Source: an uncultured Myxococcales bacterium
Lineage (GTDB): Bacteria > Myxococcota_A > Bradymonadia > UBA7976 > UBA1532
Assembly (NCBI GenBank): GCA_903847385.1
Contig: CAINDO010000328.1
Location: 1-46,351 of the forward strand
Length of the DNA stretch: 46,351 bases
Direction: 5' to 3'
The notes under the pieces: model-generated
What the model was told of the DNA's origin: nothing
Databases searched by the model: none
The model's input: only the letters and a program-made list of their open reading frames with translations
Made by a program: the position numbers and the translations under genes
Part shown: in pieces, positions 1 to 10,161 of the stretch
Numbering within the stretch: position 1 is the stretch's first letter
Layout: every line of letters starts with the position of its first letter

Positions 1-1819
1 CGGCCAGGGGGCCGGCGGCGCCCACGACCTGCACGGCGGCGCCGGCGGCGGGCAAGCGCGCGCCCTCGGCCGTGCGGCGCACGACCCGACCCTCGACCCG
101 CGCCGGCAAGAGCGCCAGCTCCGGCGGGGGCGCCTCGGGATCCGCGGGGACGGTGGCCGTCTCGTTGCCGGCCACGGCGATGCCCAGCGCCTCCGCGTCC
201 GCATACCCCGGGGCGGAGAAGCGCAGGTCGTAGCGGCCCTCGATGACCTCGAGCAGGAACGCGCCCTCGCGGTTGGTGACGGTCGTGAAGGGCTGCCCCA
301 CGGCCTCGACGAGGATGCCGCCGTGGTCGCAGGGCGCCGCCGGGCACTCCTTCAGCGCGCGGCCGCCGATGTGCGTGTTGCCGTCCAGGCGCAGGCTCAG
401 GGCCACGAGCCCGACGTTCACCTCGGCGCCCACGGGCACGTCCACGGACACGTAGCGCGGCACGAACCCCTCGCGGGCGACGCGCACGCCGTAGCTGCCC
501 GCGGGCACGCCCTCGAAGGCGAAGCGGCCGTCCAGGGCCGGCGTCTCGCGGCGCGGCTCCGCGGCCTCGCCCACGTCCTCGAGCGACACGGTCACGGCCA
601 GGAGATCCTCCGGCGGGAAGGGCGCCGAGCCCTCCAGCGCGTCCAGGCGCACGGCGCCCAGCACCCGCGCCGGCTGGCCCTGCAGCAGCACCTCGGGCAC
701 GTCGTGCACGCCGCTGATCTCCACCGGACGGACCTCGCGTCGGGCCTCGTCGTAGCCCGGGCGCTGGAAGATCAGCGTGTAGCCGTCCGCGCGGGCGGGC
801 AGGTCCAGGTGCCACGCGCCGTCCGGCCCGCTCGTCGTGAAGTCGTCCAGGCCGTCGACGGCGACGCGCGTGCCCTCGTGGCCCAAATCACCCGCGCCGG
901 GGATGCGCACCAGGCCGCGCACGCGCCCGGTGGACACGCCGCGCGCGAGCTGCGCCCGCACGGGGGGCGGCTCGCCGCCGGGGGGCACGAGCACGGGCTG
1001 CGAGAACGTCTGCCAGCCCGCGCGCTCCACCTGCAGCCAGAGGGCCCCCGGGGCGACGGCGTCGAGCACGAAGGCCCCGTCCCGCGTCGGGGTGGCCATG
1101 TGCGTCGGGACCGCGTCCGGGGCGGTCCGCAGCGTGATGATCGCCGCGTCCAGCGCCGCCGGATCGTCGCTGCCCTCGAGCACGACGAGGCCGCGCACGC
1201 GCCCGGGGTCGCCCGCGAGCGTGAGCGCGTTCGTCAGGGTGAGCGTCTCACCGGCGTCGAGCTCCACGCGCGCCGTGGCGTCCGCGTAGCCGGGGTGCTG
1301 GACGCGCAGCGTGTGGGCGCCGGCCATGAGCGCGAGGGTGAAGGCGCCGTCCGCCGCGCTCGTCGCCACGAAAGGCGTCCCGGGCGCGCTCACGAGCGCG
1401 CCGGCGTGGTCCTCGGCGCCTGTGAGCCGCACGGTGCCCAGCACGGTCGAGCGCGCGTCCGCCGTGAGCGGCAGCGTGCCCAGGTCCACGGAGTCCCCGG
1501 CCCGCAGGGGCAGGAACTGCTCGGCCGCCAGGAAAGGCCCAAGGGCGCCCAGGCGCCACTCGGCGGCGGGGACCTCGGAGAACACGAACGCGCCCTCCGC
1601 GTCCGGGCTCGCCGTGAAGTCGCCGGCGTCGCCGCGCAGCGCCAGCCGCACCGTGGTCAGGTGGGTCGAGGCGAAACCCGCGGGCAGCGCGACGCGGCCG
1701 CGGACGGTCGCGGGCGCCCGCTGCGCGGCCGGCGTGGTGGGGTCGTAGGGGTTGGTCGCCGCGATGTCGCCGCAGGCCGCCAGAATCAGCGCCCACAGCA
1801 GGCACGTGAGGATGCGCAT
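1..1819 (-). CDS. Lipoprotein with repeated carboxypeptidase-regulatory-like beta domains (3' end outside window)
   Basis: The frame is open from an ATG at 1819 to the window edge, giving 606 residues without a stop. The N-terminus is a lipoprotein signal with lipobox LAAC (Cys16), followed by the motif NPYDP. The rest is a chain of roughly 80-90-residue beta modules of the form 'G-x-V ... A-x-V-x-L ... T-x-x-D-G-x-F-x-L ... V-P-A-G-x-Y-x-L/V', typical of carboxypeptidase-regulatory-like (transthyretin/Cna-B-like) folds. A CDHGGILVE motif occurs near residue 500. The start is supported by a GGAG about 10 nt upstream. The same NPYDP leader and HGGILVE module recur in the minus-strand gene at 33594-40754, so the two are paralogues. 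By analogy the missing C-terminal part may carry FG-GAP repeats. Likely role: outer-membrane or surface structural/adhesive protein. No enzyme motif is visible. Confidence 0.85.
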   Translation of the reverse strand, partial: MRILTCLLWALILAACGDIAATNPYDPTTPAAQRAPATVRGRVALPAGFASTHLTTVRLALRGDAGDFTASPDAEGAFVFSEVPAAEWRLGALGPFLAAEQFLPLRAGDSVDLGTLPLTADARSTVLGTVRLTGAEDHAGALVSAPGTPFVATSAADGAFTLALMAGAHTLRVQHPGYADATARVELDAGETLTLTNALTLAGDPGRVRGLVVLEGSDDPAALDAAIITLRTAPDAVPTHMATPTRDGAFVLDAVAPGALWLQVERAGWQTFSQPVLVPPGGEPPPVRAQLARGVSTGRVRGLVRIPGAGDLGHEGTRVAVDGLDDFTTSGPDGAWHLDLPARADGYTLIFQRPGYDEARREVRPVEISGVHDVPEVLLQGQPARVLGAVRLDALEGSAPFPPEDLLAVTVSLEDVGEAAEPRRETPALDGRFAFEGVPAGSYGVRVAREGFVPRYVSVDVPVGAEVNVGLVALSLRLDGNTHIGGRALKECPAAPCDHGGILVEAVGQPFTTVTNREGAFLLEVIEGRYDLRFSAPGYADAEALGIAVAGNETATVPADPEAPPPELALLPARVEGRVVRRTAEGARLPAAGAAVQVVGAAGPLA

Positions 1820-1895
1820 CCGTTTCGTCTCCGTCGGCAAAAGCTCTCATAAGCCCCGATGGAACGCACGAAAGCGCGTGGGATTCCCGCGCGGG

Positions 1896-1923
1896 TTGCG
1901 ATGACCGCGCGCGGTGTTACGCT
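1896..1923 (+). promoter_or_regulatory. Candidate promoter for the MOSC-bEBP pair
   Basis: TTGCGA (1896-1901), a 16-nt spacer and TACGCT (1918-1923) lie in the 113-bp gap between two divergent genes. The -10 ends 9 nt before the ATG at 1933, and no Shine-Dalgarno sequence is visible there, so the transcript could be nearly leaderless. The match is only moderate in such GC-rich DNA. Confidence 0.3.
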
Positions 1924-1932
1924 CCCCGACCC

Positions 1933-2466
1933 ATGCGCACCTTCGACGAACTCGAATCCCTGTACGCCGCCGCCGCGGCCTCGAACCCTGAGAGCCCCGA
2001 CGCCGGCACGGTGCGGCTCGTCTGCGTCCGCAAGGGCAAGGGCGAGCACGAGACGCCGGACCGCGTCGCCGTGACCGTCGAGCGCGGCGTCGAGGGCGAC
2101 CGATGGTTCACCGACGCCGAGCGCAAGGTCGGGCAGCAGGTCACGCTGATGAGCGCCCGCGTCGCCGGGCTCATCGCCGGGGACGACATCCCGCTGCACA
2201 TGGCCGGGGACAACTTCCTGGTCGACCTGGACCTGGGCGAGGCCGCGCTGCCCGTGGGCACCCGGGTGCACCTGGGCACCGCCCTGCTGGAGGTCACGCC
2301 GGATCCGCACCACGGCTGCCGCAAGTTCAACACCCGCTACGGCGTCGAGGCGCTGCAGTGGATCAACCACCGCAAACACGCCGCGCGGCGCCTGCGCGGC
2401 GTGAACTGCCGCGTGCTGGCGGACGGCGTGGTGGCCGTGGGCGACGCCGTGCGCGTCGAGCGCTGA
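1933..2466 (+). CDS. MOSC domain-containing protein
   Basis: This 177-aa protein spans a single MOSC (molybdenum cofactor sulfurase C-terminal) domain of the short, stand-alone bacterial type. Visible family features are the early beta strand VRLVCVR, GVEGDR (52-57), QQVTLMS (68-74), the AGDN turn (91-94), and the conserved cysteine in HHGCRKF (Cys129), the residue expected to hold a thiol or sulfide intermediate. The C-terminal strand VAVGDAVRV closes the fold. Stand-alone MOSC proteins are thought to carry out sulfur transfer or metal-sulfur chemistry, and the substrate here cannot be read. It has no signal peptide, so it is probably cytoplasmic. The sigma-54 activator follows after only 2 nt, so the two are almost certainly co-transcribed. 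Confidence 0.9.
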   Translation: MRTFDELESLYAAAAASNPESPDAGTVRLVCVRKGKGEHETPDRVAVTVERGVEGDRWFTDAERKVGQQVTLMSARVAGLIAGDDIPLHMAGDNFLVDLDLGEAALPVGTRVHLGTALLEVTPDPHHGCRKFNTRYGVEALQWINHRKHAARRLRGVNCRVLADGVVAVGDAVRVER

Positions 2467-2468
2467 AG

Positions 2469-3794
2469 ATGGCCGGGCGGGACGCGCCGCCGCCCGTCGT
2501 GGGGCGCGCCCTGGGGGCCCTGGCCGGCGCGGTGATGGTGCTCGACGCCGAGCTGCGCATCGTCGCCACTTCACCCGAGGCGGCGGCCCTGCTGGGGCAC
2601 TCGCCGGCGCTCGGTCGCTCCGCCGTGGCCGTGCTGTGTGGCGACACACCGGACCGCCCCGTGGCCGAGGCGCTCTCCGCCGGGCGCGCCGTGGACGCGG
2701 TGATCCCGCACCCGGCGGCGCTGGCGGGGCGCACGCTGCGGGTGCGCGCGCGGCCGCTCGACGCCGCCGGCTGGGTGCTGCTGCTCGAAGAGGGCGACGC
2801 CGACGGTGACGACGCGCCGGTGTGTTTCCACGGCATGTGGACACGGGACCCGGCGATGAAGGCCGTGTTTCGGGTGCTGTCGCGCGTGGCGGTCGAGGAC
2901 GTGAGCGTGCTCGTGCGCGGCGAGACCGGGGCGGGCAAGGAGCTCGCCGCCCGGGCGCTCCACGATCTGTCGCCGCGGAAAGACGGTCCGTTCCGGGCCA
3001 TCAACTGCGCCGCGCTGCCCGCCAATCTGCTGGAGAGCGAGCTGTTCGGGCACGTGCGCGGGGCCTTCACCGGCGCGGTGAAGGACAGCCCGGGGCACTT
3101 CCAGCTCGCGCACCGCGGCACGCTGTTTCTCGACGAGGTCGCCGAGCTGCCCCTGGAGCTGCAGGCCAAGCTGCTGCGCGTGGTCGAGACGCGCCACGTG
3201 CTGCCCGTGGGCGGCCGCGAGCCGGTGCCCGTGGACGTGCGCATCGTGAGCGCCACCCACCGGGCGCTGCGGGCCGAGGTCGCCGCCGGGCGCTTCCGGG
3301 CCGACCTGATGTTCCGGCTGCGGGTGGTGCCGGTCTTCCTGCCCCCGCTGCGCGAGCGGCGCGACGACATCCCGCTGCTCGTCCGCACCTACGTCGAAGA
3401 CATGAACCGCAAGGCGCGGCGGCGCATCGAACACATTGCGCCGGCCACGCTGGCGCTGCTGTCGACCTACGACTATCCGGGCAACGTGCGCGAGCTGCGC
3501 AACTTCCTGGCCTACGCGTACGCCGTGGGCACGGGGCCGGTGCTGCTGCCCACGGACCTGCCGCCGGAGCTCGTCGAGCCCATCCACAGCGACCGCCCGG
3601 AGCTGGCCGAGCCGGCTCGGGTGGCCCCGTCCGCCGCGGTCGTGCCCGCCGAGCCCGAGTCCCCCGAGGCGCGGCGGATCCGCGACGCGCTCAGCCGCAC
3701 CCGCAACAGCAAGACCCGCGCGGCGCAGCTCCTGGGCATCAGCCGCGTGACCCTGTGGCGCCGCATGGTCGCCCTCGGCATCGCGACGCACTGA
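2469..3794 (+). CDS. Sigma-54-dependent transcriptional activator (PAS-AAA+-Fis HTH)
   Basis: The protein has 441 residues. Residues about 10-110 form a PAS-like sensor ([20 protein letters not shown]). The AAA+ core follows: Walker A GETGAGKE (151-158), the sigma-54-contacting loop GAFTGA (198-203, intact), Walker [12 protein letters not shown] (217-227), and the later block [14 protein letters not shown] Fis-type helix-turn-helix ends the protein ([18 protein letters not shown]). There is no receiver domain, so control is probably by ligand, redox state or a partner at the PAS domain rather than by phosphorylation. The ATG at 2469 lies 2 nt after the MOSC stop. The same frame is open further upstream inside the MOSC gene, but that extension has no domain content. 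It is the only regulator next to the lipoprotein-RHS cassettes, so it is a candidate controller of them (inference). Confidence 0.95.
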   Translation: MAGRDAPPPVVGRALGALAGAVMVLDAELRIVATSPEAAALLGHSPALGRSAVAVLCGDTPDRPVAEALSAGRAVDAVIPHPAALAGRTLRVRARPLDAAGWVLLLEEGDADGDDAPVCFHGMWTRDPAMKAVFRVLSRVAVEDVSVLVRGETGAGKELAARALHDLSPRKDGPFRAINCAALPANLLESELFGHVRGAFTGAVKDSPGHFQLAHRGTLFLDEVAELPLELQAKLLRVVETRHVLPVGGREPVPVDVRIVSATHRALRAEVAAGRFRADLMFRLRVVPVFLPPLRERRDDIPLLVRTYVEDMNRKARRRIEHIAPATLALLSTYDYPGNVRELRNFLAYAYAVGTGPVLLPTDLPPELVEPIHSDRPELAEPARVAPSAAVVPAEPESPEARRIRDALSRTRNSKTRAAQLLGISRVTLWRRMVALGIATH

Positions 3795-3795
3795 T

Positions 3796-3815
3796 TCGGC
3801 CGCGCCCCGGGCCGA
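3796..3815 (+). terminator. Possible hairpin after the activator gene
   Basis: TCGGCC and GGCCGA form a 6-bp perfect stem around an 8-nt loop, starting 1 nt after the activator stop codon. There is no T-run, so this is at best a weak intrinsic terminator. Confidence 0.3.
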
Positions 3816-3896
3816 GATGACGGCTTCAGCGCGTTTCAGCCGGGGGGATTTGCCGGGGGGGCCGGGTGCGCCCGAGCATCGACCCCGTGAGCCCGC

Positions 3897-3915
3897 TGGT
3901 ACGGGAATGTCCGTA
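3897..3915 (+). promoter_or_regulatory. Dyad and partial sigma-54-like element upstream of the first cassette
   Basis: TGGTACGG at 3897-3904 matches the -24 half of a sigma-54 promoter (TGGCACGG), but the -12 half at the right distance (TGTCC) lacks the GC dinucleotide. The same bases contain a perfect 5-bp inverted repeat, TACGG-N6-CCGTA (3900-3915), which could be an operator. The 245-bp gap between the activator and the first lipoprotein gene is the natural place for such a site. Confidence 0.25.
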
Positions 3916-3924
3916 GCCGAATGA

Positions 3925-3953
3925 TTGTCTTGTGTGGGTTTTTCCCTCAGGAT
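3925..3953 (+). promoter_or_regulatory. Candidate housekeeping promoter for the first lipoprotein-RHS cassette
   Basis: TTGTCT (3925-3930), a 17-nt spacer and CAGGAT (3948-3953) lie in the least GC-rich part of the gap. A start near 3960 would give a leader of about 80 nt before the ATG at 4040. It resembles in form the site at 10813-10841. Confidence 0.3.
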
Positions 3954-4039
3954 TCCGAAGTTTCCGGACAGAACGAATCGAAGCGCCACGGCACGCCCCG
4001 AGAGGGGCTGCGCGGCGCCCTCCCGGAGGTCGCTCGAGG

Positions 4040-4684
4040 ATGAAGACGACGATGAAACGGTCCCAGGCGCTCCTGGTCCTTCTGGCGCTGCTGGCGGGCG
4101 CGTGTGGCGACGGCGGCGGGGGCGGTGGCGGTGACACGACCGTCGCGGACGCCGGCCGCGGCGGCACCCCGGTGCCCGGCGGTTCGAACGGGGGCGGCGG
4201 CGGCTCGACGGGCGGGTCCACGGGCGGCTCGACGGGCGGGTCCACGGGTGGGTCCACGGGCGGCTCGACGGGCGGGTCCACGGGCGGCTCGACGGGCGGC
4301 TCGACGGGCGGCACCGGCGGATCCACGGGCGGCACCGGCGGCTCCGGCGGTGGCATCCCGCCCTTCGCCGGCACCGGTCTGGTGGTCCCGGCGGCGGCGC
4401 GCGGCTGCGAGGTCACGCTGAGCGACCCGGGCAAGGCCGTGCAGAACATCGTCTTCCGCGACGGCACGCGCGGCCACCACCTGCGCCGCTCTCCGCTGAT
4501 CGCCCTGGCGTTCGTGTCGACCACGGGCGGCGCGGTCCCGGATGGCACCGTCGAGGTCGTGCTGGCCCCCGGCGCCGCGGACGTGTCCGTGCTCTCCTCG
4601 GCCTGCTTCGGCGCGGTCGGCGCCGCCCTGCCCGGCGAGGGCGGCGAAGCCCGCCTGGTCGTCGGCATGGGAGGTGCGCGATGA
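4040..4684 (+). CDS. Gly/Ser/Thr-linker lipoprotein, copy 1 (RHS partner)
   Basis: The start ATG is set by GGAGGT at 4025-4030, 9 nt upstream; a longer reading frame has no signal sequence. The 214-aa product has a lipoprotein signal ending LAGAC (Cys22), a poly-Gly stretch, ADAGRGGTPVPGGSNGG, then a long (Gly-Gly-Ser-Thr)n tether encoded by 9-nt tandem repeats. A beta-rich C-terminal domain of about 105 residues follows, with two cysteines (GCEVTLSD and SSACFG) that could form a disulfide. I do not recognise this domain. Its stop overlaps the next start (ATGA, 4681-4684), and the RHS gene's GGAGGT lies within its last codons, so the two are translationally coupled. A near-identical pair follows at 11788-18503. 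Likely role: flexible membrane tether or surface partner of the RHS protein (inference). Confidence 0.9.
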   Translation: MKTTMKRSQALLVLLALLAGACGDGGGGGGGDTTVADAGRGGTPVPGGSNGGGGGSTGGSTGGSTGGSTGGSTGGSTGGSTGGSTGGSTGGTGGSTGGTGGSGGGIPPFAGTGLVVPAAARGCEVTLSDPGKAVQNIVFRDGTRGHHLRRSPLIALAFVSTTGGAVPDGTVEVVLAPGAADVSVLSSACFGAVGAALPGEGGEARLVVGMGGAR

Positions 4685-7600
4685 AGCGCCGGAACACACT
4701 GGCGCTCGCCGCGCTGATGCTCCCGATCCCGCTGGCCGCGATGGGCCAGACGGGTGTGTCCGACGACCGTGTGTCCCTGCCCGAGGGCCCCGGCTCGCTG
4801 GAGGGCGTCGGCGAGAGCGTGCGCCCCAATCTCAACATGGGCACGATGTCCTGGAACGTGCCGATCCCCGTGCCCCAAGGCTTTCCGGGGGTCACGCCGG
4901 AGCTGGGCCTGCGCTACGACAGCGGCGCGGGGAGCGGCGCGGTGGGCATCGGCTGGTCCATGGACCTGCCGGCCATCGAGCGCCTGACCCTGCGCGGCCT
5001 GCCCGACTACGACCTGGACGACGAGTTCACCGCCGACGGCGCCCAGCTCGTGCGCGTGTCCCAGAACCCCCTGGTCTACCGCGCCCGCGACGAGCGCGGC
5101 TTCGTGCGCTACACCTGGATGGACGCCGGGGACGGCGCCGCGGGCTACTGGCTCGCCGAGTACCCCGACGGCCGCAAGGGTTACTTCGGCGCCACGCACG
5201 AGGGCCGCCCGGTGGCCACCGCTCGCCACGAGGACGCGGGGCGCACGTTCCGCTATGCGCTCGTGGACATGGTGGACGTGTTCGGCCACCGGTTGCACTA
5301 CACCTACCAGCGGGACAACGCGCAGCCCGGCCAGGTGGGCGCCTCGCTCCTGCTCGCGGTCGACTGGGTCTATGCCCAGGGCGACGCCGGCGAGTCGACC
5401 TATCAGGTGGCCTTCGCCTACGAGCCCGCGTCCGATGGCACGGGCCAGTCCGTCGTGTCCGATGCCAAGGCCGGCTTCGACGTGCGCACCGTGTCCCGCC
5501 TGCGCGAGGTCTCCGTGTTCTCGCGCGGGCAGCGCATCCGGCGCATGCGCCTGAGCTACGAGCCCTACGCGGACGCCGGCGGTTTCACCCGCCTGACCCG
5601 CGTCGAGACGCTCGGCCAGCGCGACGGCGTGTACCCCGTGCGGTTCGACTTCGCCTACTCCCAGGCCCTCGGCGGGCAGTGCGCGGACGCCGACTGCCGC
5701 CGGCCTTATCTGGTCGACATGGGTGATGTCGACCTCGACCCGACGTCGGGGCAGGCCACGTTCATCGACATCAACGGCGACGGCCTGCCCGATCTGCTCC
5801 ACGCACCGCCCAACGGCAACCACCGGTTCTTCCTCAACGTGCCGGACCCGGACGGCGGCAGCGCCTTCGGGGCCCCGGTGCCCAGCAACTTCGGCGGGCA
5901 GCAGTTCCAGCTCACCAGCGGGCGCGTGCAGCCCCTGGACGTGGACGGCGACGGCTTCTGCGATCTGTTGAACACACGCACGGCCGAGGTCCTCTACAAC
6001 CGCGGCCTGGGCGACTGGGCCGAGGCCGGCAACCTGCTGGACGTGGGCGCGCTGGCGAATCTCGACGCCGACTTCGAGCTGGGCGCCGGAGCGGATCTGG
6101 CCGGCATCCGGTTCCTGGACTACGACAACGACAAACGCATCGACCTGCTGCGATCGAGCGCCGAGGACACCAACATCTACCGCAACCTGGGCGGCGGCGG
6201 CTTCGAGGCCGCGCCCGGCGTGGCGCCCTTGGGCTACGGCATCCGCGAGAACGGCCTGACCTTCGCCGACATGAACGGCGACGGCCTGCAGGACGCCGTC
6301 GTCGTGCAGCTCGGCTCGATCCGCTACCGCGTGAACTACGGTCACGGCCAGTGGGGCCCGGAGATCGTGCTCGCCGGCGCGCCCATCGAGACCGACGACG
6401 ACCTGGCGAAGTATTCGCTGGAGGACATCAACGGCGACGGCCTCGCGGACGTGGTCGTGGTCGTCGGCCGCACGGTGAAGTTCGCCATCAGCCGCAACGG
6501 GCAGGGCTTCTTCCAGGTGCGCACGCTCACGAGCAACGACCTCGAGGCGGGCGGCCAGATCCCGGATCGGCAGGATCGCAACGTGCTGTTCGCGGACATG
6601 AACGCCAACGGCTCGCAGGACGTGGTGTGGCTCGGCCGGGGCGGTGACATCCAGTATCTCGAGCTGTTCCCCGTGCGGCCCAACCTGCTCACGCAGATCA
6701 CCAACGGCATCGGCAGTGTCATCGACGTCGCGTACGGCACGTCCGTGGAGCACATCGCGCGCGGCGAGGAGCCCTGGGACACGCCGCTGCCGCACCCGAT
6801 GCTGGTGGTCGACCGCATCGACACCTGGGACGAGCTCTCCGAAGAGCACGAGGTCGACACGTTCGCCTATCGAAACGGCTTCTACGACGGCGTCGAGAAG
6901 CAGTTCCGCGGCTACGCCCAGGTCGTGCAGACGCTCGTGGGCGATCAGGACCACGAGGAGGGCACCCAGACGGTGACGTTCGACGTCGGCCAGGAGGACG
7001 CGTACCGGCACGGCCTGCAGCTCACGAGCGTTCAGACCAGCAACGGCCGCGTGTTGAATCGCAGCGAGAGCGAGTACGAGGACTGCCCCGTGGCCGAGGT
7101 GCCGGCGAACGGCCTGCGCTTCCCCGTGCGGCACCTGTGTCAGGTGGGCACGACCACGGTCGTCGAAGAGGGCCGGCCGGCGGCGGAGCACGCGACGCTC
7201 GAGACGCGCGAGACCCATGATGGCTACGGGAACGTCGTGTCCTCGGAGAACCTGGGCGTGACGCGCATCGGAGGCGGCGCCTGCCCCGCGTGCCCGGCAG
7301 GCCGCGGCCCCGACGACTTCGGCGCGCCGTGCGGTCCGCAGTGTCTCGGCGACGAGCAGTTCACCGAAACGGAGTATGTGTCGCCCCAGAACACGGGCGG
7401 ACGGTGGATCCTGCACGCCGCGACGCGCACACGCAGCTTCGGCCGTGAGGGGTCGCCGCTGGTGTCCGAGACGCTGAACTACTACGACGGCGCGGACTTC
7501 GAGGGCCTGCCGCTCGGGCAGCTCACGCACGGCAAGGTGAGCCGCAGCACGGTCGCCAAGGCCGCCGGCGAGGCCCCCATCATCGCCAGCCGCGCCGCCT

Positions 7601-10161
7601 TCGACGATCACGGCAACGCGATCGCCACAATCGACCCGCTCGGCACGCCGGACGGCGACACGCATCGCCGCGAATACACCTACGACGCCGAGGGCCTGCG
7701 CGTGGTGCGCACGGACATCCGCCTGGAGACGCCCGAGGGCGCGCCCTATCGGCTGCGCCGCGAGACCACCTACGAGCCCTTGTTCGACAAGGTGAGCGAG
7801 TCGACGGCCTGGATGCGCGTGGAGAACGACCAGGTGCTCTCGCCGCGGCGCAGCAGCAGCTTCGCCTACGACCAGTTCGGCCGCGTGACCAAACGCGTGC
7901 TGCCCGGCGGCGACACGCTGCAGAACCCGACCGAGGAGTACGTGTACGAGCTCGCCAGCCCCGTCAGCCGCGTGCTGGTGCGCAAGCGCAGCCAGGTGGG
8001 CGGCGCCTACGACCTGGAGTCCGCGAGCTGCATGGACGGGCGCGGGCGGTCGATTCAGTCGCGGACGCGGCTCGCGCCGGGGCGCTGGCAGGTCAACGGC
8101 TTCACGGTGTACGACCGCCGCAGCACGCCGAAGGCCGTGTATCAGCCGTTCATCGGCATGGATGGCGACTGCGAGACGTCGCCGCCTGCCGGTGTGCTCG
8201 CGCAGCGCTTCACCTATGACGGGACGGACCGCAGGCTGACGGTCACGGAGCCGGACGGGGACCTCTACGGCACGCCGAGCGTGTCCCGGACGGAGTACCT
8301 GCCCTTGGCCACGCGAGCCTGGGACGCGAACGACACGGACGCCCGCAGCCCCCACGCCAACACACCGACAACGCAGAAGGCGGACGGCCTCGGCCGCCTG
8401 AGCGCCATCGAGCGTCTGCTCGTCGCCAACGGCCCGCCGGCCGTGGTCACGGCGCACTACGACGGCCTCGGCCGCATGACCGGCTACACGGACGCCGCCG
8501 GCAACGTGAAGTCGCAGACCTACGATCTCGCAGGGCGGCTGCTCGAAATCGACGACCCCAACGCCGGCGTCACGCAGCTCACCTACGACGACGCCGGCAA
8601 CCTGCTGACCCGCACGGACGCCCGCGGCGAAACCGTAGCCATGGCCTACGACGGCGCGAACCGCCCGGTCGCAAGGTGGAACCCCGAGGACGAGGCCGGC
8701 AGCCGCGCGACGATGCGCTACGACGGCTGCGACGCGGAAGAGTGCAGCAACCCCGAGGGCCTGCTCTCCGAGGTGACCTACCCCGGTCCCGGCCTGGAGC
8801 GGCAGGGCTTCGACCTGCGCGGGCGGCCCATCTATTTCGCTCGGGAGATCGACGGGCATCTGTTCGCGCAGAGCAATGCCTTCGACAACGCAGACCGCCT
8901 GCGGTCGAGCACCTACCCGGACGGGCGCGAGATCGAGCGTCGTTACGACGACGCCGGGCGACTCACTGCGATCGATGGGATCGTCACGGACGTCGAGTAC
9001 GACGACCGCGGTCAGATGGTCGGCCTGGAGCGGGCCGATGGCAGCGCCGACACCCTGGCGTACGACAGCCGCCTGCGGCCGACCGCGCTGACGACGACGC
9101 TCGCCGCCGGCGCGCTGCAGGACCTGGCCTTCACCCGCGACCGCGTCGGCAACCTGCTGAGCGTCGCGGATACGAGCGGCGAGGGCCCGAACGCGTCCGT
9201 CGAGTACGTGCACGACGCCTGGTACCGCACCCGCGAGGCGCACCTGAGCCTCGGCGGACAGAACGAGACGCTCGGCTGGCAGTTCGACACGCTCGACAAC
9301 ATCGTCGCGCGGACGAGCAGCCGGGGAGACGACGCACACGGCCTCGTGGGCGCCTTCACCTACGACGGCGCGGGCCCGAACGCGGTGACCGATGCCGGCG
9401 ACCTGGTGCTGGAGTACGACGCGGCGGGCGACGTGACGCGGCGCGGCGACGTGGCGCTCACGTGGGACTACCAGGGCCGCCTGACTGCCCAGGGCGCCGG
9501 CGTGGAGAACTTCTACGGCGCGGACGTGACGCGGGTGAAGGCGCGCACGGAGGGCAGCGTGACCCACTACGCGCTGGCCGACTTCGACGTGCGCGACGGC
9601 ATCAGCAGCCTGTACGTGCGCTTGGGCTCGGCGCGGGTCGCGCGTCTCGACGGCGAGTCACTCGCCACCACGCTGCTGACCGATCACAACGGCGACGATC
9701 ACATCGACGCCGGCGACGCCGTGGCTGCTCAGGCGGTCGAGAGCAGCGAGGCCGAGGTCGACGCGCTGCTCTGGTCCGCCGTGCGCCGGCAGCTCCTCGA
9801 CCACGGCCATGAGGCGACGCAACTGCATGCGGACCACCTGGGCAGCCTGACCGTGGCGACCGCGGACGGCGCGCTCGTGGGCAAGCGAGGGTTCCTGCCC
9901 ACGGGCGAGCCCCGGGACGACGACTTCGGCTTCGTGGACGTGTACGGTTTCACGGGGCAGGAGGGCGCCGAGGACGAGACCGGCAGCGGCCTGATCCACT
10001 TCAAGTATCGCTGGCTGGACCCCGCGCTGGGGCGCTGGGAGAGCCCCGATCCGCTGTTTGCCGCCGCGAGCGCGGCGAATCTGGGGCGGCTGGGTGAGTC
10101 GACGACGGCCTATGCGTATGTGGCCAACGGGTTCGGGGACCACGTGGACCCGACGGGCCTG
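4103..10161 (+). repeat. Direct duplication, copy A of the lipoprotein-RHS cassette
   Basis: From the lipobox cysteine codon (4103) to the Leu codon of the RHS DPTGL motif (10159-10161), the DNA matches 11845-17912 almost throughout, with mostly synonymous differences and small indels in the Gly tether. The two copies are about 6.06 kb each. The lipoprotein signal peptide before the block and the RHS tip after it are unrelated between copies. Confidence 0.9.
4202..4350 (+). repeat. 9-nt tandem repeat encoding the Gly-Gly-Ser-Thr tether (copy 1)
   Basis: Units of the form GGSTCSACGGGC repeat with slight variation and encode GGSTGGST. It is a likely slippage site. The equivalent block at 11938-12110 has more Ala substitutions and a different length. 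Confidence 0.9.

Noticed and set aside
2103..2468. In-frame N-terminal extension of the sigma-54 activator.
   Set aside because: It overlaps the MOSC gene, is Arg/Pro-rich and has no domain. The ATG at 2469 gives a normal PAS-AAA+-Fis protein.
4202..4350. Short tandem repeats considered as a CRISPR array.
   Set aside because: The repeat is coding, has no spacers and encodes a Gly/Ser/Thr tether.
3826..9567. A 1913-codon open frame on the minus strand opposite the first RHS gene.
   Set aside because: It is rich in Arg, His, Val and Ala with no domains and lies antisense to a gene with clear motifs. It is an artefact of GC-rich codon positions. The same applies to the long minus frames at 13248-15419, 15507-18152, 18740-23809 and 23924-28063.
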